Assembly: GCF_019966515.1 (NCBI RefSeq)
Contig: NZ_JAIMIB010000009.1
Location: 62,001 to 126,000, forward strand
DNA length: 64,000 nt
Direction of reading: 5' to 3'
Source: Roseovarius aestuarii
GTDB taxonomy: Bacteria > Pseudomonadota > Alphaproteobacteria > Rhodobacterales > Rhodobacteraceae
Of this stretch, positions 8,547 to 17,495 are shown piece after piece (within the stretch, counting starts at the first letter, position 1; every line of letters begins with the position of its first letter). The notes under the pieces are model-generated. The model was not told the origin of the DNA. It made no database searches and worked only from the letters and a program-made list of their open reading frames with translations. Made by a program: the position numbers and the translations under genes.

Positions 8547-8998
8547 TCTTTCGGCTCCGGCAAGGCGAAGCCCGGTACAGGACCGTAATCTTCGTGATTT
8601 CGATAGGTGATGCCGTTATCCGAGACGACATTTTCGACGACGATGTAGTTGAGTCCGTCTCGTTCATAGTAGAGGCCATCCGCCTCAATCTGGTGGCTGG
8701 CTAGCGACAAAAGCGTATCACCTGATGCCGATGTATCATCACCGTCAATCTTGAGAACCATGTAGACTTTGCCATCTTCGCCCAGCAAACCAACCGGAAT
8801 ACCGCCCGCCGAGCACCAAAGCGCGCAGGTGTGATGTGCCGAACCGACAACCGCATCGGGGCCGCCCATGACCCCGGAAAAATAACACCAGGTGTCGATC
8901 AGCTCGCCCTTGATCTCAATGCGCTCGCCTTGCTCAGCCGCATAGGTTGGCGAGGCCGCGGCTCCCATCACCGCCAATAAGATCGACAATCGTTTCAT
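8543..8998 (-). CDS. Secreted Cys/His protein, SCO operon, function unknown
   Basis: This 151-residue exported protein has a signal peptide cleaved near TYA-AEQ. It has the pattern GELIDTWCYF, then HHTCALWCSAGGIPVG, then a VEN-containing beta segment (about residues 28-145). Uncharacterised secreted proteins with the sequence 'Cys, spacer, HxxCAxxCxxGGIPxGLL' occur in many bacteria; the clustered His and Cys residues could bind a metal. It is the first gene of the operon with the 191-residue paralogue and the SCO chaperone. It is divergent from a cytochrome c gene across 235 bp holding a small inverted repeat (9051-9067). I cannot assign a reaction. Confidence 0.7.
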   Translation of the reverse strand: MKRLSILLAVMGAAASPTYAAEQGERIEIKGELIDTWCYFSGVMGGPDAVVGSAHHTCALWCSAGGIPVGLLGEDGKVYMVLKIDGDDTSASGDTLLSLASHQIEADGLYYERDGLNYIVVENVVSDNGITYRNHEDYGPVPGFALPEPKE

Positions 8999-9050
8999 GG
9001 CGAAATCTCCCTTTGGTTTCTCCGGTCAGCGTTCCACACTCCATCAACTT

Positions 9051-9067
9051 TGCCAACAGTTTTGGCA
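9051..9067. promoter_or_regulatory. Inverted repeat in the divergent SCO-operon/cytochrome c promoter
   Basis: TGCCAA and TTGGCA are separated by 5 bases, about 50 bp upstream of the SCO-operon start (8998) and about 165 bp upstream of the cytochrome gene. It may be an operator, but the half-sites are short and I recognise no specific regulator. No Fnr-type box is visible in this intergenic region. Confidence 0.25.
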
Positions 9068-9233
9068 GTCAACAAAACTGGCGGCTGGTCAAAGCGTTGT
9101 GATACTCGGAAAAGTTTTTGTGATTTGGATGATCGCGACGTTCACTCATAACTGGAATGCAGGTATACCAAAAAAACCACAATCATGGCCCCGCGGTTCC
9201 CGCGCGATCATCAAAATAAAGGCGTAGTACCAT

Positions 9234-9674
9234 ATGAAACCCAGCTACTTAGCACTTATCGCGGCTCTCTCGTTTTCGCAGGCAGCATTTGCTGACGGCC
9301 ATGCGAGCGGGGATGCGGCAGCAGGCGAGAAAGAATTCAAGAAGTGTAAGGCCTGCCATATGATCAGGGACCATGAAGGCAATACGATTGTTAAGGGTGG
9401 TAAAATTGGGCCCAACCTGTATGGCCTGCACAACCGCACAGCAGGCAGCGTCGAAGACGGCAAGTATTCCAAGTTCATGGTGTCTGCAGGTGAAGCCGGG
9501 CTTGCCTGGAATGAGGAAGATTTCGTGGCATATGTAGCTGACCCAACAGGTTTCTTGCGTGAATATCTCGACGACGGCAGTGCAAAAGCCAAGATGACAT
9601 TCAGGCTCAAGAAAGAAGACGCCGCTAGAAACGTCTGGGCTTACATCCTGTCGACAGGGCCAAACCCGGAATAA
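9234..9674 (+). CDS. Periplasmic class I c-type cytochrome (c550-like)
   Basis: This is a small soluble electron carrier of 146 residues. A signal peptide ends near AFA-DG; haem attaches at CKACH (residues 38-42), and a methionine in KAKMTF near residue 121 is the probable sixth ligand. The long insertion before the Met ligand resembles the cytochrome c2/c550 type. Such cytochromes carry electrons from the bc1 complex to cd1 nitrite reductase, NO reductase or nitrous oxide reductase. It lies 216 bp ahead of nosR on the same strand, and a related cytochrome follows nosX. The intergenic region to nosR holds the Fnr-type box, so this gene probably has its own promoter. The likely partner is NosZ, by position. 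Confidence 0.85.
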   Translation: MKPSYLALIAALSFSQAAFADGHASGDAAAGEKEFKKCKACHMIRDHEGNTIVKGGKIGPNLYGLHNRTAGSVEDGKYSKFMVSAGEAGLAWNEEDFVAYVADPTGFLREYLDDGSAKAKMTFRLKKEDAARNVWAYILSTGPNPE

Positions 9675-9848
9675 CGCGCGGGTCGTCCGGCGTCGTCAAA
9701 GTAAATCGTCTCGGTACTTATCGGCGGTTTCGTGGTTTCGCCGGATCGCAAAACCCACACCATTTCACTTATTCAAAACCAACCCGCAGGTTGCCGGGCT
9801 GGCGTGGCTATATATGTCCAGCTACCGCCCTGGCGGAATGATCACGGC

Positions 9849-9862
9849 TTGACAAGGGTCAA
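9849..9862. promoter_or_regulatory. Perfect Fnr/Dnr box upstream of nosR
   Basis: TTGAC-AAGG-GTCAA is a perfect dyad that matches the Fnr/Dnr/Nnr consensus (TTGAT-N4-ATCAA, with C/G variants). Its centre is 41.5 bp before the ATG at 9897, and a CATAGT hexamer at 9883-9888 stands in the -10 position. This makes nosR and the genes after it probable targets of the Crp/Fnr regulator encoded at 35624-36331. Confidence 0.85.
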
Positions 9863-9896
9863 GTACGACTAGCCCCGGCTTTCATAGTACTTGGGT

Positions 9897-12077
9897 ATGG
9901 AACGTTTCGGTATCCTCGTCTGGTTTTACCATGCGCGGGCTTTGGCCCTGTTGCTGATGTGCGTGATGGCGGCAGGGATGGCGAAAGCCGATACGTTGGC
10001 AAGCTTTTTGCCCAAACTTGACCCGTCCAGATTTGCCAACGGGGCCGATGGCCTTGGCCCAATCAGGCAGGACATTCCCGTGGCGCCCGTGTTGAGGGCG
10101 GGTGAAACTGTTGCGTGGATATTTCTGACCTCGGATTTCGTGGGCACAACCGGGTATTCCGGCAAGCCAATCCACGTGGTGGCCGCTTTGTCACCCGATG
10201 CGGTGTTGACCGGTGTTGAACTGGTCAAGCACTCGGAGCCAATCGTCTTGATCGGCATTCCGGACGCCAAAGTGCGCGCCCTGACCGAGGGCTATACCGG
10301 CTTGGACCTGAAGGCCGAGGCCGCAACCGGGGGCGGCGCGCATGATCTGGATATCATTTCGGGCGCGACGGTAACGATCATGGTGATCGACGATTCACTG
10401 GTGCGCGCCGGGCTGAAGGTGTCCCGTGCTCTGGGTCTGGGCGGATTGACCCGCACGACTCTGGAAGGACCCAAACGCGAACTGGATCTGTCACAGCACG
10501 AGGTTGCAGATTGGATCACCCTCGCTGGCGACGGGTCGGTCCGGCGGCTCTCGCTGGATGTGGGCCAGATCAATGCGGCATTCGAGGCGACGGGTGATGC
10601 ACGTGCGATCAAACGGCCTGAAAAGGGCGCGGCCGATGAGACATATATCGACATGCATGCGGCTCTGGTCAGCGTGCCCTCGATTGGCCGTAGCCTGCTG
10701 GGGGATGAGGAGTTCGCCAATCTGGAGGCATGGCTTGGTGAGGGCGAGCAGGCCATCCTGCTGTTGGGTCGCGGCAGGTATTCCTTCAAGGGGTCGGGCT
10801 ATGTGCGTGGCGGGCTGTTTGACCGCATCCAGTTGATACAGGGCGACAACGCCGTGCGCTGGAATGACAAGCAACATCGCCGGGTGCGGGCGCTGGTCGC
10901 TGCCGGTGCACCTGCTTTCAACGAACTCGACCTCTACCGCATTCCCGCCGACATAGAATTTGATCCGGCAGAGCCGTTTCGGGTGCAGCTTTTGGCACAG
11001 CGCGCAGTGGGGGCCGTCGAAAAAACCTTTCTTACGTTTGATCTGGGCTATGGCCTGCCCGAACGGTACTTGCTGCCCGCGTCCACCTCGCCAAGCGCCT
11101 TGGCCAACGATGCTACCGCCGAAGCCGCCGCCAAATCCGCCCTCTGGCAGCGTATCTGGCGCGACCGGATTTTTGAAATCGGTGTATTGGGGACAATGTT
11201 GCTGGCGCTGACCGGCATCTTCTTTTTCCAGTTTCAGGCTACGGCCAATCCGCGCGTGTTCTATTGGGTGCGGGTCGGTTACCTGACCATGAGCCTGTTT
11301 TTCATCGGTTGGTATGCGAATGCACAGCTGTCGGTGGTGAACCTGATGGCGCTGGCGGGCAGTTTGCGCAGCGGGTTCAGTTGGGATGCCTTCCTGCTCG
11401 ACCCGCTGGTGTTCATTCAGTGGTTTGCCATTGCCGCCGCGCTGCTCTTCTGGGGGCGCGGGGCCTATTGCGGCTGGCTTTGCCCGTTTGGAGCGTTGCA
11501 AGAGCTGACCAACAAGATCGCCCGCGCCCTGAAGGTTCCGCAATGGTCTTTGCCCTGGGGCCTGCACGAGCGGCTCTGGCCGGCGAAATACATGATCTTT
11601 CTGGGGCTCTTTGGCGTATCACTGGCGTCGATTCCTACGGCTGAACATCTGGCTGAGATTGAACCCTTCAAGACCGCCATCATCCTGAAATTCGTGCGCG
11701 ACTGGCCGTTTGTTCTGTTTGCCGTGCTGCTGTTGGTGGCCGGGCTCTTTGTCGAGCGGTTTTACTGTCGCTACCTCTGTCCGCTGGGTGCGGCGCTGGC
11801 GATCCCGGCGCGTATGCGGATGTTTGACTGGCTGAAGCGCTACAAGGAATGCGGCAGCCCGTGCCAGACCTGCCGCAACGAATGCCCGGTACAGGCCATC
11901 CATCCCACCGGCGAGATCAATCCGAACGAATGCGTCAACTGCCTGCATTGCCAGGTGCTCTACCAGTCCGAGACCAAGTGCCCCGTTGTGATGCGACAGC
12001 TGAAGCGCCGCGCGGCAGTGGGGAAGGTGACCGAAATTCCAAAACAAGACCAGATGCCCGATCTGGCGAAAACCTGA
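9897..12077 (+). CDS. nosR: NosR, flavo-iron-sulfur membrane protein for N2O reduction
   Basis: NosR supplies electrons to, and is needed for expression or maturation of, nitrous oxide reductase. The 726-residue protein has a signal or first membrane segment, then a periplasmic FMN-binding domain with SGATVT, in which Thr158 is the probable covalent FMN site. Several membrane helices (about residues 420-630) contain the CGWLCPFGALQE and CRYLCPLGAA cysteine motifs, and a C-terminal ferredoxin domain has CQTCRNECPVQAI and CVNCLHCQ. I prefer the ATG at 9897; a TTG at 9891 is the next choice. No convincing ribosome site precedes it, and the Fnr box is so close that transcription may begin at the start codon. 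It leads the nosRZDFYLX operon. Confidence 0.93.
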   Translation: MERFGILVWFYHARALALLLMCVMAAGMAKADTLASFLPKLDPSRFANGADGLGPIRQDIPVAPVLRAGETVAWIFLTSDFVGTTGYSGKPIHVVAALSPDAVLTGVELVKHSEPIVLIGIPDAKVRALTEGYTGLDLKAEAATGGGAHDLDIISGATVTIMVIDDSLVRAGLKVSRALGLGGLTRTTLEGPKRELDLSQHEVADWITLAGDGSVRRLSLDVGQINAAFEATGDARAIKRPEKGAADETYIDMHAALVSVPSIGRSLLGDEEFANLEAWLGEGEQAILLLGRGRYSFKGSGYVRGGLFDRIQLIQGDNAVRWNDKQHRRVRALVAAGAPAFNELDLYRIPADIEFDPAEPFRVQLLAQRAVGAVEKTFLTFDLGYGLPERYLLPASTSPSALANDATAEAAAKSALWQRIWRDRIFEIGVLGTMLLALTGIFFFQFQATANPRVFYWVRVGYLTMSLFFIGWYANAQLSVVNLMALAGSLRSGFSWDAFLLDPLVFIQWFAIAAALLFWGRGAYCGWLCPFGALQELTNKIARALKVPQWSLPWGLHERLWPAKYMIFLGLFGVSLASIPTAEHLAEIEPFKTAIILKFVRDWPFVLFAVLLLVAGLFVERFYCRYLCPLGAALAIPARMRMFDWLKRYKECGSPCQTCRNECPVQAIHPTGEINPNECVNCLHCQVLYQSETKCPVVMRQLKRRAAVGKVTEIPKQDQMPDLAKT

Positions 12078-12099
12078 GATTTTATAGGAGGACATACCC

Positions 12100-14007
12100 A
12101 TGTCAGAAGAATTCAAGAAACTCGCGATGACACGGCGCGGTATGCTGGGTGCGGCGGCAACAGGGGGTGTATTCGCCGCCTCCAGCCTGAGCGCCACGCT
12201 GGCGTCCAGCACCGCGGTTCAGGCAGCGGGGAAAGCTACCCTGGCACCCGGTGAGCTGGACGAGTATTACGGTTTCTGGTCCTCGGGTCAGACCGGAGAA
12301 CTGCGCATTCTGGGCGTGCCTTCGATGCGCGAGTTCATGCGCGTACCGGTTTTTAACCGCTGCTCGGCCACCGGGTGGGGACAGACCAACGAAAGCCTCA
12401 AGATCCTGACTGAAGGGCTGTTGCCGGAAACCAAAGCGTATCTCGCGGCACAGGGCAAGCAGACCTACGACAATGGCGATTTGCACCACCCGCATATGTC
12501 GTTCACTGATGGCACCTATGACGGGCGTTTCCTGTTCATGAACGACAAGGCCAACACCCGCGTGGCGCGCGTGCGCTGCGACGTGATGAAATGCGACAAG
12601 ATTATCGAGATCCCCAACGCCCATGATATCCACGGCATGCGTCCGCAAAAATTCCCGCGCACCGGCTATGTTTTTGCCAATGGCGAACATGAGGCACCGC
12701 TGGTCAATGACGGGATGGTGCTGGACAAGCCCGAGGAATACGTGAACATCTTCACCGCTATCGACGGCGACGAGATGAAAGTATCCTGGCAGGTGATCGT
12801 CAGCGGCAATCTTGATAACACCGATTGCGATTATCAGGGCAAATACGCGTTTTCCACCAGCTACAACTCGGAAATGGGTATGAACCTGGCCGAGATGACG
12901 GCCAATGAGGTGGATCATGTGGTTGTCTTCAACATCAAGGCCATCGAAGAGGGCGTGGCCAATGGCGACGTGCAGATGCTCAAAGGCGTGCCGGTGATCG
13001 ACGGGCGCAAGGGCTCGGGCAAGAACTACACCCGCTACATTCCGATTCCCAACAGCCCGCATGGCTGCAACACCGCACCGGATGGCAAACACGTGATGAT
13101 CAACGGCAAGCTGTCGCCGACCGTATCGGTGATCGATGTGGAAAAGGTGGATGCACTTTTCAACGATGACGCCGATCCGCGATCCTGTATCGTGGCAGAG
13201 CCGCAACTGGGGCTTGGTCCGCTTCACACCGCCTTTGACGGCGAGGGCAACTGTTTCACCACGCTCTTTCTCGACAGTCAGGTGGCCAAGTGGAACATCG
13301 ACAAGGCCATTCGCGCCTATGCGGGCGAGGACGTTGATCCGATCCTTGAGAAAATCGATGTGCACTATCAGCCTGGCCATAATTCAACCTCTATGGGCGA
13401 GACGAAAGAGGCTGACGGTAAATGGCTGATCTCGATGAACAAGTTCTCGAAAGATCGGTTCCTGAATGTGGGGCCGCTGAAACCCGAGAATGAACAGCTG
13501 ATCGACATTACCGGATCGCAGATGGAACTGGTCCATGACGGACCAACCTTTGCCGAGCCGCATGACAGTATCATCGTGCGCCGCGATATCGTGAACCCCG
13601 CCAATATCTGGGAGCGCGACGATCCGACCTGGGAAGATGCCCGTAAACAGGCCGAGGCTGACGGCGTCGATCTTGACTGGGGCCATGACGGGGTGATCCG
13701 CGATGGCAACAAGGTGCGGGTCTATATGTCGTCTGTTGCACCGGAATTCTCGATGGAGAAATTCACCGTGACCCAGGGGGATGAGGTGACCATCTATGTG
13801 ACCAACATGGACGATATCGACGACGTGACCCATGGTTTCTGCCTAGCGAATTACGGGGTCGCAATGGAGGTGGCACCACAGGCCACTGCCTCGGTCACTT
13901 TCGTAGCTGAACGGCCCGGCGTGCACTGGTTCTACTGCCAGTGGTTCTGCCACGCACTGCATATGGAGATGCGTGGCCGGATGTTTGTCGAGCCGCGGGC
14001 AAGCTAA
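12100..14007 (+). CDS. nosZ: Nitrous oxide reductase NosZ (clade I, Tat-exported)
   Basis: This periplasmic multicopper enzyme reduces N2O to N2. It is 635 residues long, normal for the family. A twin-arginine signal (TRRGMLGAA, residues 11-19) shows folded export and marks it as clade I. A seven-bladed propeller with the CuZ histidines follows (for example DLHHPHMSF at about residues 127-135 and HDIHGM further on). The C-terminal cupredoxin domain has the CuA ligands in [12 protein letters not shown] near residues 613-624. It starts 22 bp after nosR, with AGGAGG upstream. Copper supply would come from NosDFY and NosL in the same operon, perhaps with the SCO protein at 7321-7974. Confidence 0.97.
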   Translation: MSEEFKKLAMTRRGMLGAAATGGVFAASSLSATLASSTAVQAAGKATLAPGELDEYYGFWSSGQTGELRILGVPSMREFMRVPVFNRCSATGWGQTNESLKILTEGLLPETKAYLAAQGKQTYDNGDLHHPHMSFTDGTYDGRFLFMNDKANTRVARVRCDVMKCDKIIEIPNAHDIHGMRPQKFPRTGYVFANGEHEAPLVNDGMVLDKPEEYVNIFTAIDGDEMKVSWQVIVSGNLDNTDCDYQGKYAFSTSYNSEMGMNLAEMTANEVDHVVVFNIKAIEEGVANGDVQMLKGVPVIDGRKGSGKNYTRYIPIPNSPHGCNTAPDGKHVMINGKLSPTVSVIDVEKVDALFNDDADPRSCIVAEPQLGLGPLHTAFDGEGNCFTTLFLDSQVAKWNIDKAIRAYAGEDVDPILEKIDVHYQPGHNSTSMGETKEADGKWLISMNKFSKDRFLNVGPLKPENEQLIDITGSQMELVHDGPTFAEPHDSIIVRRDIVNPANIWERDDPTWEDARKQAEADGVDLDWGHDGVIRDGNKVRVYMSSVAPEFSMEKFTVTQGDEVTIYVTNMDDIDDVTHGFCLANYGVAMEVAPQATASVTFVAERPGVHWFYCQWFCHALHMEMRGRMFVEPRAS

Positions 14008-14010
14008 AAC

Positions 14011-15273
14011 ATGCGCTGCTCCCTGACCCTTTTGCTGACCTTTCTTTCGCTGCCCGCGTGGGCAGCGGAATGGCAGGTGCAGCCGGGTCCGGGGGCCATT
14101 GCAAATGCCCTGAGCAGGGCGGTGACAGGCGATGTTTTGTACCTAGCCCCCGGCACCTATGCCGAAACGGTCTTGCTGGACAAATCCGTGACGCTGGACG
14201 GAGGCGGCGGGGCCAGGCTGGAAGGTAACGGGCAAGGCAGCGTGGTGACCGTCGATGCGCCTGATGTCGTGGTGCAGGGGCTGACGATCAACGGGTCCGG
14301 ATCAAGCCACGAGACCATAGATGCGGGCATCAAACTAACCGAAAAGGCGACGTCTGCGGTGGTGCGGGGCAATACCCTGCTGGGCAACCTTTACGGTGTC
14401 GATATCCACGGTGCACAGGATGCGCTGGTCGCCAATAACCGGATCGAGGGGCGGCAGGACCAGCGGATGAATGATCGGGGCAACGGCATCTATGTCTGGA
14501 ATGCCCCCGGTGCCGTGGTCGAGGGTAATGACGTGCGGTGGGGGCGCGACGGTCTTTTTGTTAACTCCTCCAAAAAGAACATCTTTCGCGGCAACCGGTT
14601 CCGCGATCTGCGTTTTGCGGTGCACTACATGTATGTCAACCAGAGCGAGGTGAGCGGCAATATCTCGATCGGGAACGATCTGGGCTATGCGGTGATGTTT
14701 TCCAAGCGCGTGAAGGTGACCGGCAATCTGTCAGCTGACGACCGAGAGCATGGAATCATGCTGAACTATACCAACCATTCCGAGATCACCGGAAACACCG
14801 TGCTGAACGGCGAAAACCGCTGCGCTTTTCTCTACAATGCCAATAGCAACCGGTTTTCCGGCAATCATTTCCAACATTGCGATGTTGGCATCCACTTCAC
14901 CGGTGGGTCGGCGAAAAACGTGATTACCGGTAACGCTTTTGTCGGCAACCGGACGCAGGTAAAATATGTCAGCACGAAATGGGATGAATGGTCTGACAAG
15001 GGCCGTGGCAATCACTGGAGCGATTTTGCCGCCTATGATCTGGACGGCGATGGCATTGCTGACACGGCCTTCCGGCCCAATGACGCCATGGATCACATTC
15101 TCTGGACGCAACCCGCCACGAAGATGCTGCTGGGCTCACCAGCTGTCCAACTGGTGCGGTGGTCGCAATCGGCATTTCCGGCGTTACTGCCGGGCGGTGT
15201 AATGGACAGTCGCGCGCTGATGCGCGCCCCTGACATGACCTTGCCGGAATTTCGCGGGGGCGCGGATGGATGA
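14011..15273 (+). CDS. nosD: NosD, periplasmic maturation factor of NosZ
   Basis: NosD is the periplasmic partner of the NosFY ABC complex needed to build the CuZ centre of NosZ. The 420-residue protein has a Sec signal (cleavage near AWA-AEW). It then has a long run of right-handed beta-helix repeats of the CASH type, visible as repeated N-x-G/N-N turns such as VVRGNTLLGN, VANNRIEG and VTGNLSAD. Only three bases separate it from the nosZ stop, and it overlaps nosF by 8 bp, so the genes are cotranscribed and translationally coupled. Its repeat structure fits a scaffold rather than an enzyme. It is the standard gene in this position of nos operons. Confidence 0.93.
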   Translation: MRCSLTLLLTFLSLPAWAAEWQVQPGPGAIANALSRAVTGDVLYLAPGTYAETVLLDKSVTLDGGGGARLEGNGQGSVVTVDAPDVVVQGLTINGSGSSHETIDAGIKLTEKATSAVVRGNTLLGNLYGVDIHGAQDALVANNRIEGRQDQRMNDRGNGIYVWNAPGAVVEGNDVRWGRDGLFVNSSKKNIFRGNRFRDLRFAVHYMYVNQSEVSGNISIGNDLGYAVMFSKRVKVTGNLSADDREHGIMLNYTNHSEITGNTVLNGENRCAFLYNANSNRFSGNHFQHCDVGIHFTGGSAKNVITGNAFVGNRTQVKYVSTKWDEWSDKGRGNHWSDFAAYDLDGDGIADTAFRPNDAMDHILWTQPATKMLLGSPAVQLVRWSQSAFPALLPGGVMDSRALMRAPDMTLPEFRGGADG

Positions 15274-16162
15274 GGTGCTGAGCATATCGCATGCAGGCAA
15301 ATCCCGCGGGTCTCTTCGGGTGCTCGAGGATATCTCGATATCGGTTGAAGCGGGACAGCGTATCGCATTGCTGGGACATAACGGTGCTGGCAAGACGACG
15401 CTGATGAAGGCCATTCTGGGCCTGACGCCGCTTGGTGACGGCCAGATCACCGTCGCAGGTCACACCCCTGGGAGTGCGCCCGCCCGTACCACAACGGCCT
15501 ATCTGCCGGAATCGGTTGCCTTTCACGTCGCCCTGACAGGACGCGAAGTGTTGCGCATGTTTGCGCAGCTATCAGGGGTCAAGCCAGCGGATGTGTCGCC
15601 GCTTCTGGATCGTGTCGGGTTGGCCCATGCGGCGGACAACCGGGTTGGCACCTATTCCAAGGGGATGCGCCAGCGGCTCGGGTTGGCTCAGGTTCTGTTG
15701 GGCAGGCCAAAACTGGCATTGCTGGACGAGCCGACAAGCGGCCTTGATCCGATTTCACGTCACGAGCTTTACGCAGTCATTGATGAGATGGCCGCGCATG
15801 GCACGGCGGTACTGATCGCCAGTCACACCCTGACCGAGGTCGAGGCACGCACCGACAGGATTGCGATATTACGGCAGGGAAAGCTGGTGGCGAATGATAC
15901 GCTAGCGAACCTTACACGTCGTGCGCATTTGCCGATCCGGCTGCGGGTGCGCGCCGCCCCGGATTGCGCCGCAGATATCGCGCATGAAACCGCTGGCGCC
16001 CGTGTGAACGGCATGCATGTCGAAATGCTATGCGCCCCCGACGACAAGATGGCAGCCCTGCGCCAGTTGTCCGCGATGGGTGACAAGGTCGCTGATATCG
16101 ACATGCATTTACCGGGGCTCGAAGAGCTCTATCGCCATTATGCAACCGGAGAAGACGGATGA
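15266..16162 (+). CDS. nosF: NosF, ABC-type ATPase for NosZ maturation
   Basis: This is the cytoplasmic ATPase of the NosDFY complex. It has 298 residues with a full set of ABC motifs: Walker A GHNGAGKTT (about residues 36-44), signature YSKGMRQRL, Walker B LALLDEP, and a switch histidine in IASHTL. The C-terminal 80 residues form the usual extension. NosF is thought to drive the transfer of a sulfur species or a conformational change in NosD for CuZ assembly. It overlaps nosD by 8 bp and nosY by 4 bp. Nothing is unusual in the sequence. Confidence 0.93.
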   Translation: MDEVLSISHAGKSRGSLRVLEDISISVEAGQRIALLGHNGAGKTTLMKAILGLTPLGDGQITVAGHTPGSAPARTTTAYLPESVAFHVALTGREVLRMFAQLSGVKPADVSPLLDRVGLAHAADNRVGTYSKGMRQRLGLAQVLLGRPKLALLDEPTSGLDPISRHELYAVIDEMAAHGTAVLIASHTLTEVEARTDRIAILRQGKLVANDTLANLTRRAHLPIRLRVRAAPDCAADIAHETAGARVNGMHVEMLCAPDDKMAALRQLSAMGDKVADIDMHLPGLEELYRHYATGEDG

Positions 16163-16983
16163 TCCGCCGCAGCCTTGCCATCGCGCGTACCGAATGGGCC
16201 ATTACGAGGCGCAACCGTTGGCTGGTGATGGCGACACTGATCATGCTGCTTTTTGCGCTGGCTTTGACCTTTGCGGGCAGTGCGCCAACCGGCACATTGG
16301 GCGTCGACCTGCTGACAGTATCGGTTGCGTCGATGACCACGCTATCGGTCTATCTTGCACCTTTGCTGGCGTTGATGATGGCCTTTGATGCGATTGCAGG
16401 CGAGGTCGAGCGTGGCGGGTTGGCACTGATTCTGTCCTACCCGGTCAGTCGCGGTGAGTTCCTGTTAGGTAAGTTTCTTGCGCACCTAGCGGCGCTGGCC
16501 TTTGCCATGACCATCGGGTTCGGCACCGCGGGTGGCGTGGCGGCTTATTATGGTGGTGCAGATACCGCAAGCTTTACGGCGTTGCTGCGTTTGATCCTGA
16601 CCTCAATTACGCTTGGGGCATGCTTTCTGGCTTTGGGATACATGGTGTCGGCGCTCAGCCGCAGTGCCACGACGGCGGCGGGGTTGAGCGCGGGGCTGTG
16701 GCTGATATTCGTCGTGCTTTACGATCTGGGCCTTCTAGGCGCAGTGGTGATCGACGACGACGGATTTTTCACCAAAGTTCTGTTTCCCTGGGTCATGGCC
16801 ATCAATCCCGCAGATGCGTTCCGGCTGTGGAATGTCGCGGCGTCGGAGGGGGTGGCGCTTACCACCGGACTCACCGGAGCGGCAAACACTCTGCCGAGCT
16901 GGGTGGCGCCCCTGTCGCTGCTGACGTGGCCGGTTCTGGCACTTGGATTGGCGCGAATGTTCTTCGGGAGGGTCGAGCCGTGA
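16159..16983 (+). CDS. nosY: NosY, ABC-type permease for NosZ maturation
   Basis: NosY is the membrane component of the NosDFY ABC complex. The 274-residue protein has six hydrophobic spans (roughly residues 20-42, 55-77, 104-128, 142-170, 178-200 and 245-268) and belongs to the ABC-2 type permeases. The segment GEVERGGLALILSYPVSR after the second helix is typical of NosY. The start ATG overlaps the end of nosF by 4 bp, and the final codons overlap the GTG start of nosL by 4 bp. It acts in the inner membrane to link ATP use by NosF to NosD in the periplasm. Confidence 0.93.
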   Translation: MIRRSLAIARTEWAITRRNRWLVMATLIMLLFALALTFAGSAPTGTLGVDLLTVSVASMTTLSVYLAPLLALMMAFDAIAGEVERGGLALILSYPVSRGEFLLGKFLAHLAALAFAMTIGFGTAGGVAAYYGGADTASFTALLRLILTSITLGACFLALGYMVSALSRSATTAAGLSAGLWLIFVVLYDLGLLGAVVIDDDGFFTKVLFPWVMAINPADAFRLWNVAASEGVALTTGLTGAANTLPSWVAPLSLLTWPVLALGLARMFFGRVEP

Positions 16984-17495
16984 GATACCTGTTGATCTTG
17001 GCGTTTCTGTCAATTGCCGCCTGCAAGGAGGAAGTCGCGGACCTGCCGGACGCCATGCCGATGACCGAAGACGCGCTAAGCTATTTCTGCCAGATGCAGG
17101 TGATCAGCCATGCCGGACCCAAAGGCCAGGTACATCTGGAAGGCTACCCTGCGCCGCTGTTTTTTGCGCAGGTGCGTGACCTGATCGCCTATCTGAAAAG
17201 CCCCGAACGCGATGCCGATATACTGGTGGTCTATGTCAGTGACATGGGCTCGGCGCCCAGTTGGGGTCAACCGGATGCGGCAGATTGGATCGCAGCCAAA
17301 GACGCGCATTTCGTGGTCGGTGCAAATGTCGCAGGCGGTATGGGCGCCCCCGAAATTGTGCCATTTGCAACCCAGCTCGATGCGGATGCCTTTACCGCAA
17401 AATATGGCGGCGCAGTGGTTTCGCTTGAGGCGATACCGGACGATGCCGCATTGGGACCGGTCGATCTGGACGACAAACTGGAGGAACCGACATGA
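16980..17495 (+). CDS. nosL: NosL, copper-delivery lipoprotein
   Basis: NosL is a membrane-anchored Cu(I) chaperone that feeds copper to the NosZ assembly apparatus. I start it at the GTG at 16980, which overlaps the nosY stop by 4 bp and gives a 171-residue protein with a proper lipoprotein signal (lipobox LSIAAC, lipid-modified Cys15). The frame is open far upstream, but that part lies over nosY. The Cu(I) site is the CQM motif in SYFCQMQVISHAG, and the family stretch FASRDDARAF is replaced here by the FATQLDADAF variant. The next gene, nosX, overlaps its end by 4 bp. Confidence 0.92.
   Translation: MRYLLILAFLSIAACKEEVADLPDAMPMTEDALSYFCQMQVISHAGPKGQVHLEGYPAPLFFAQVRDLIAYLKSPERDADILVVYVSDMGSAPSWGQPDAADWIAAKDAHFVVGANVAGGMGAPEIVPFATQLDADAFTAKYGGAVVSLEAIPDDAALGPVDLDDKLEEPT

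Noticed and set aside
10491-11567. Open frame of 358 codons on the minus strand over nosR
   Set aside because: It is antisense to a clear nosR and has low-complexity Gln/His/Pro composition.
12103-13380. Open frame of 425 codons on the minus strand across nosZ
   Set aside because: It is the antisense shadow of a certain nosZ gene, caused by GC-rich codon bias; it has no family match and no ribosome site.
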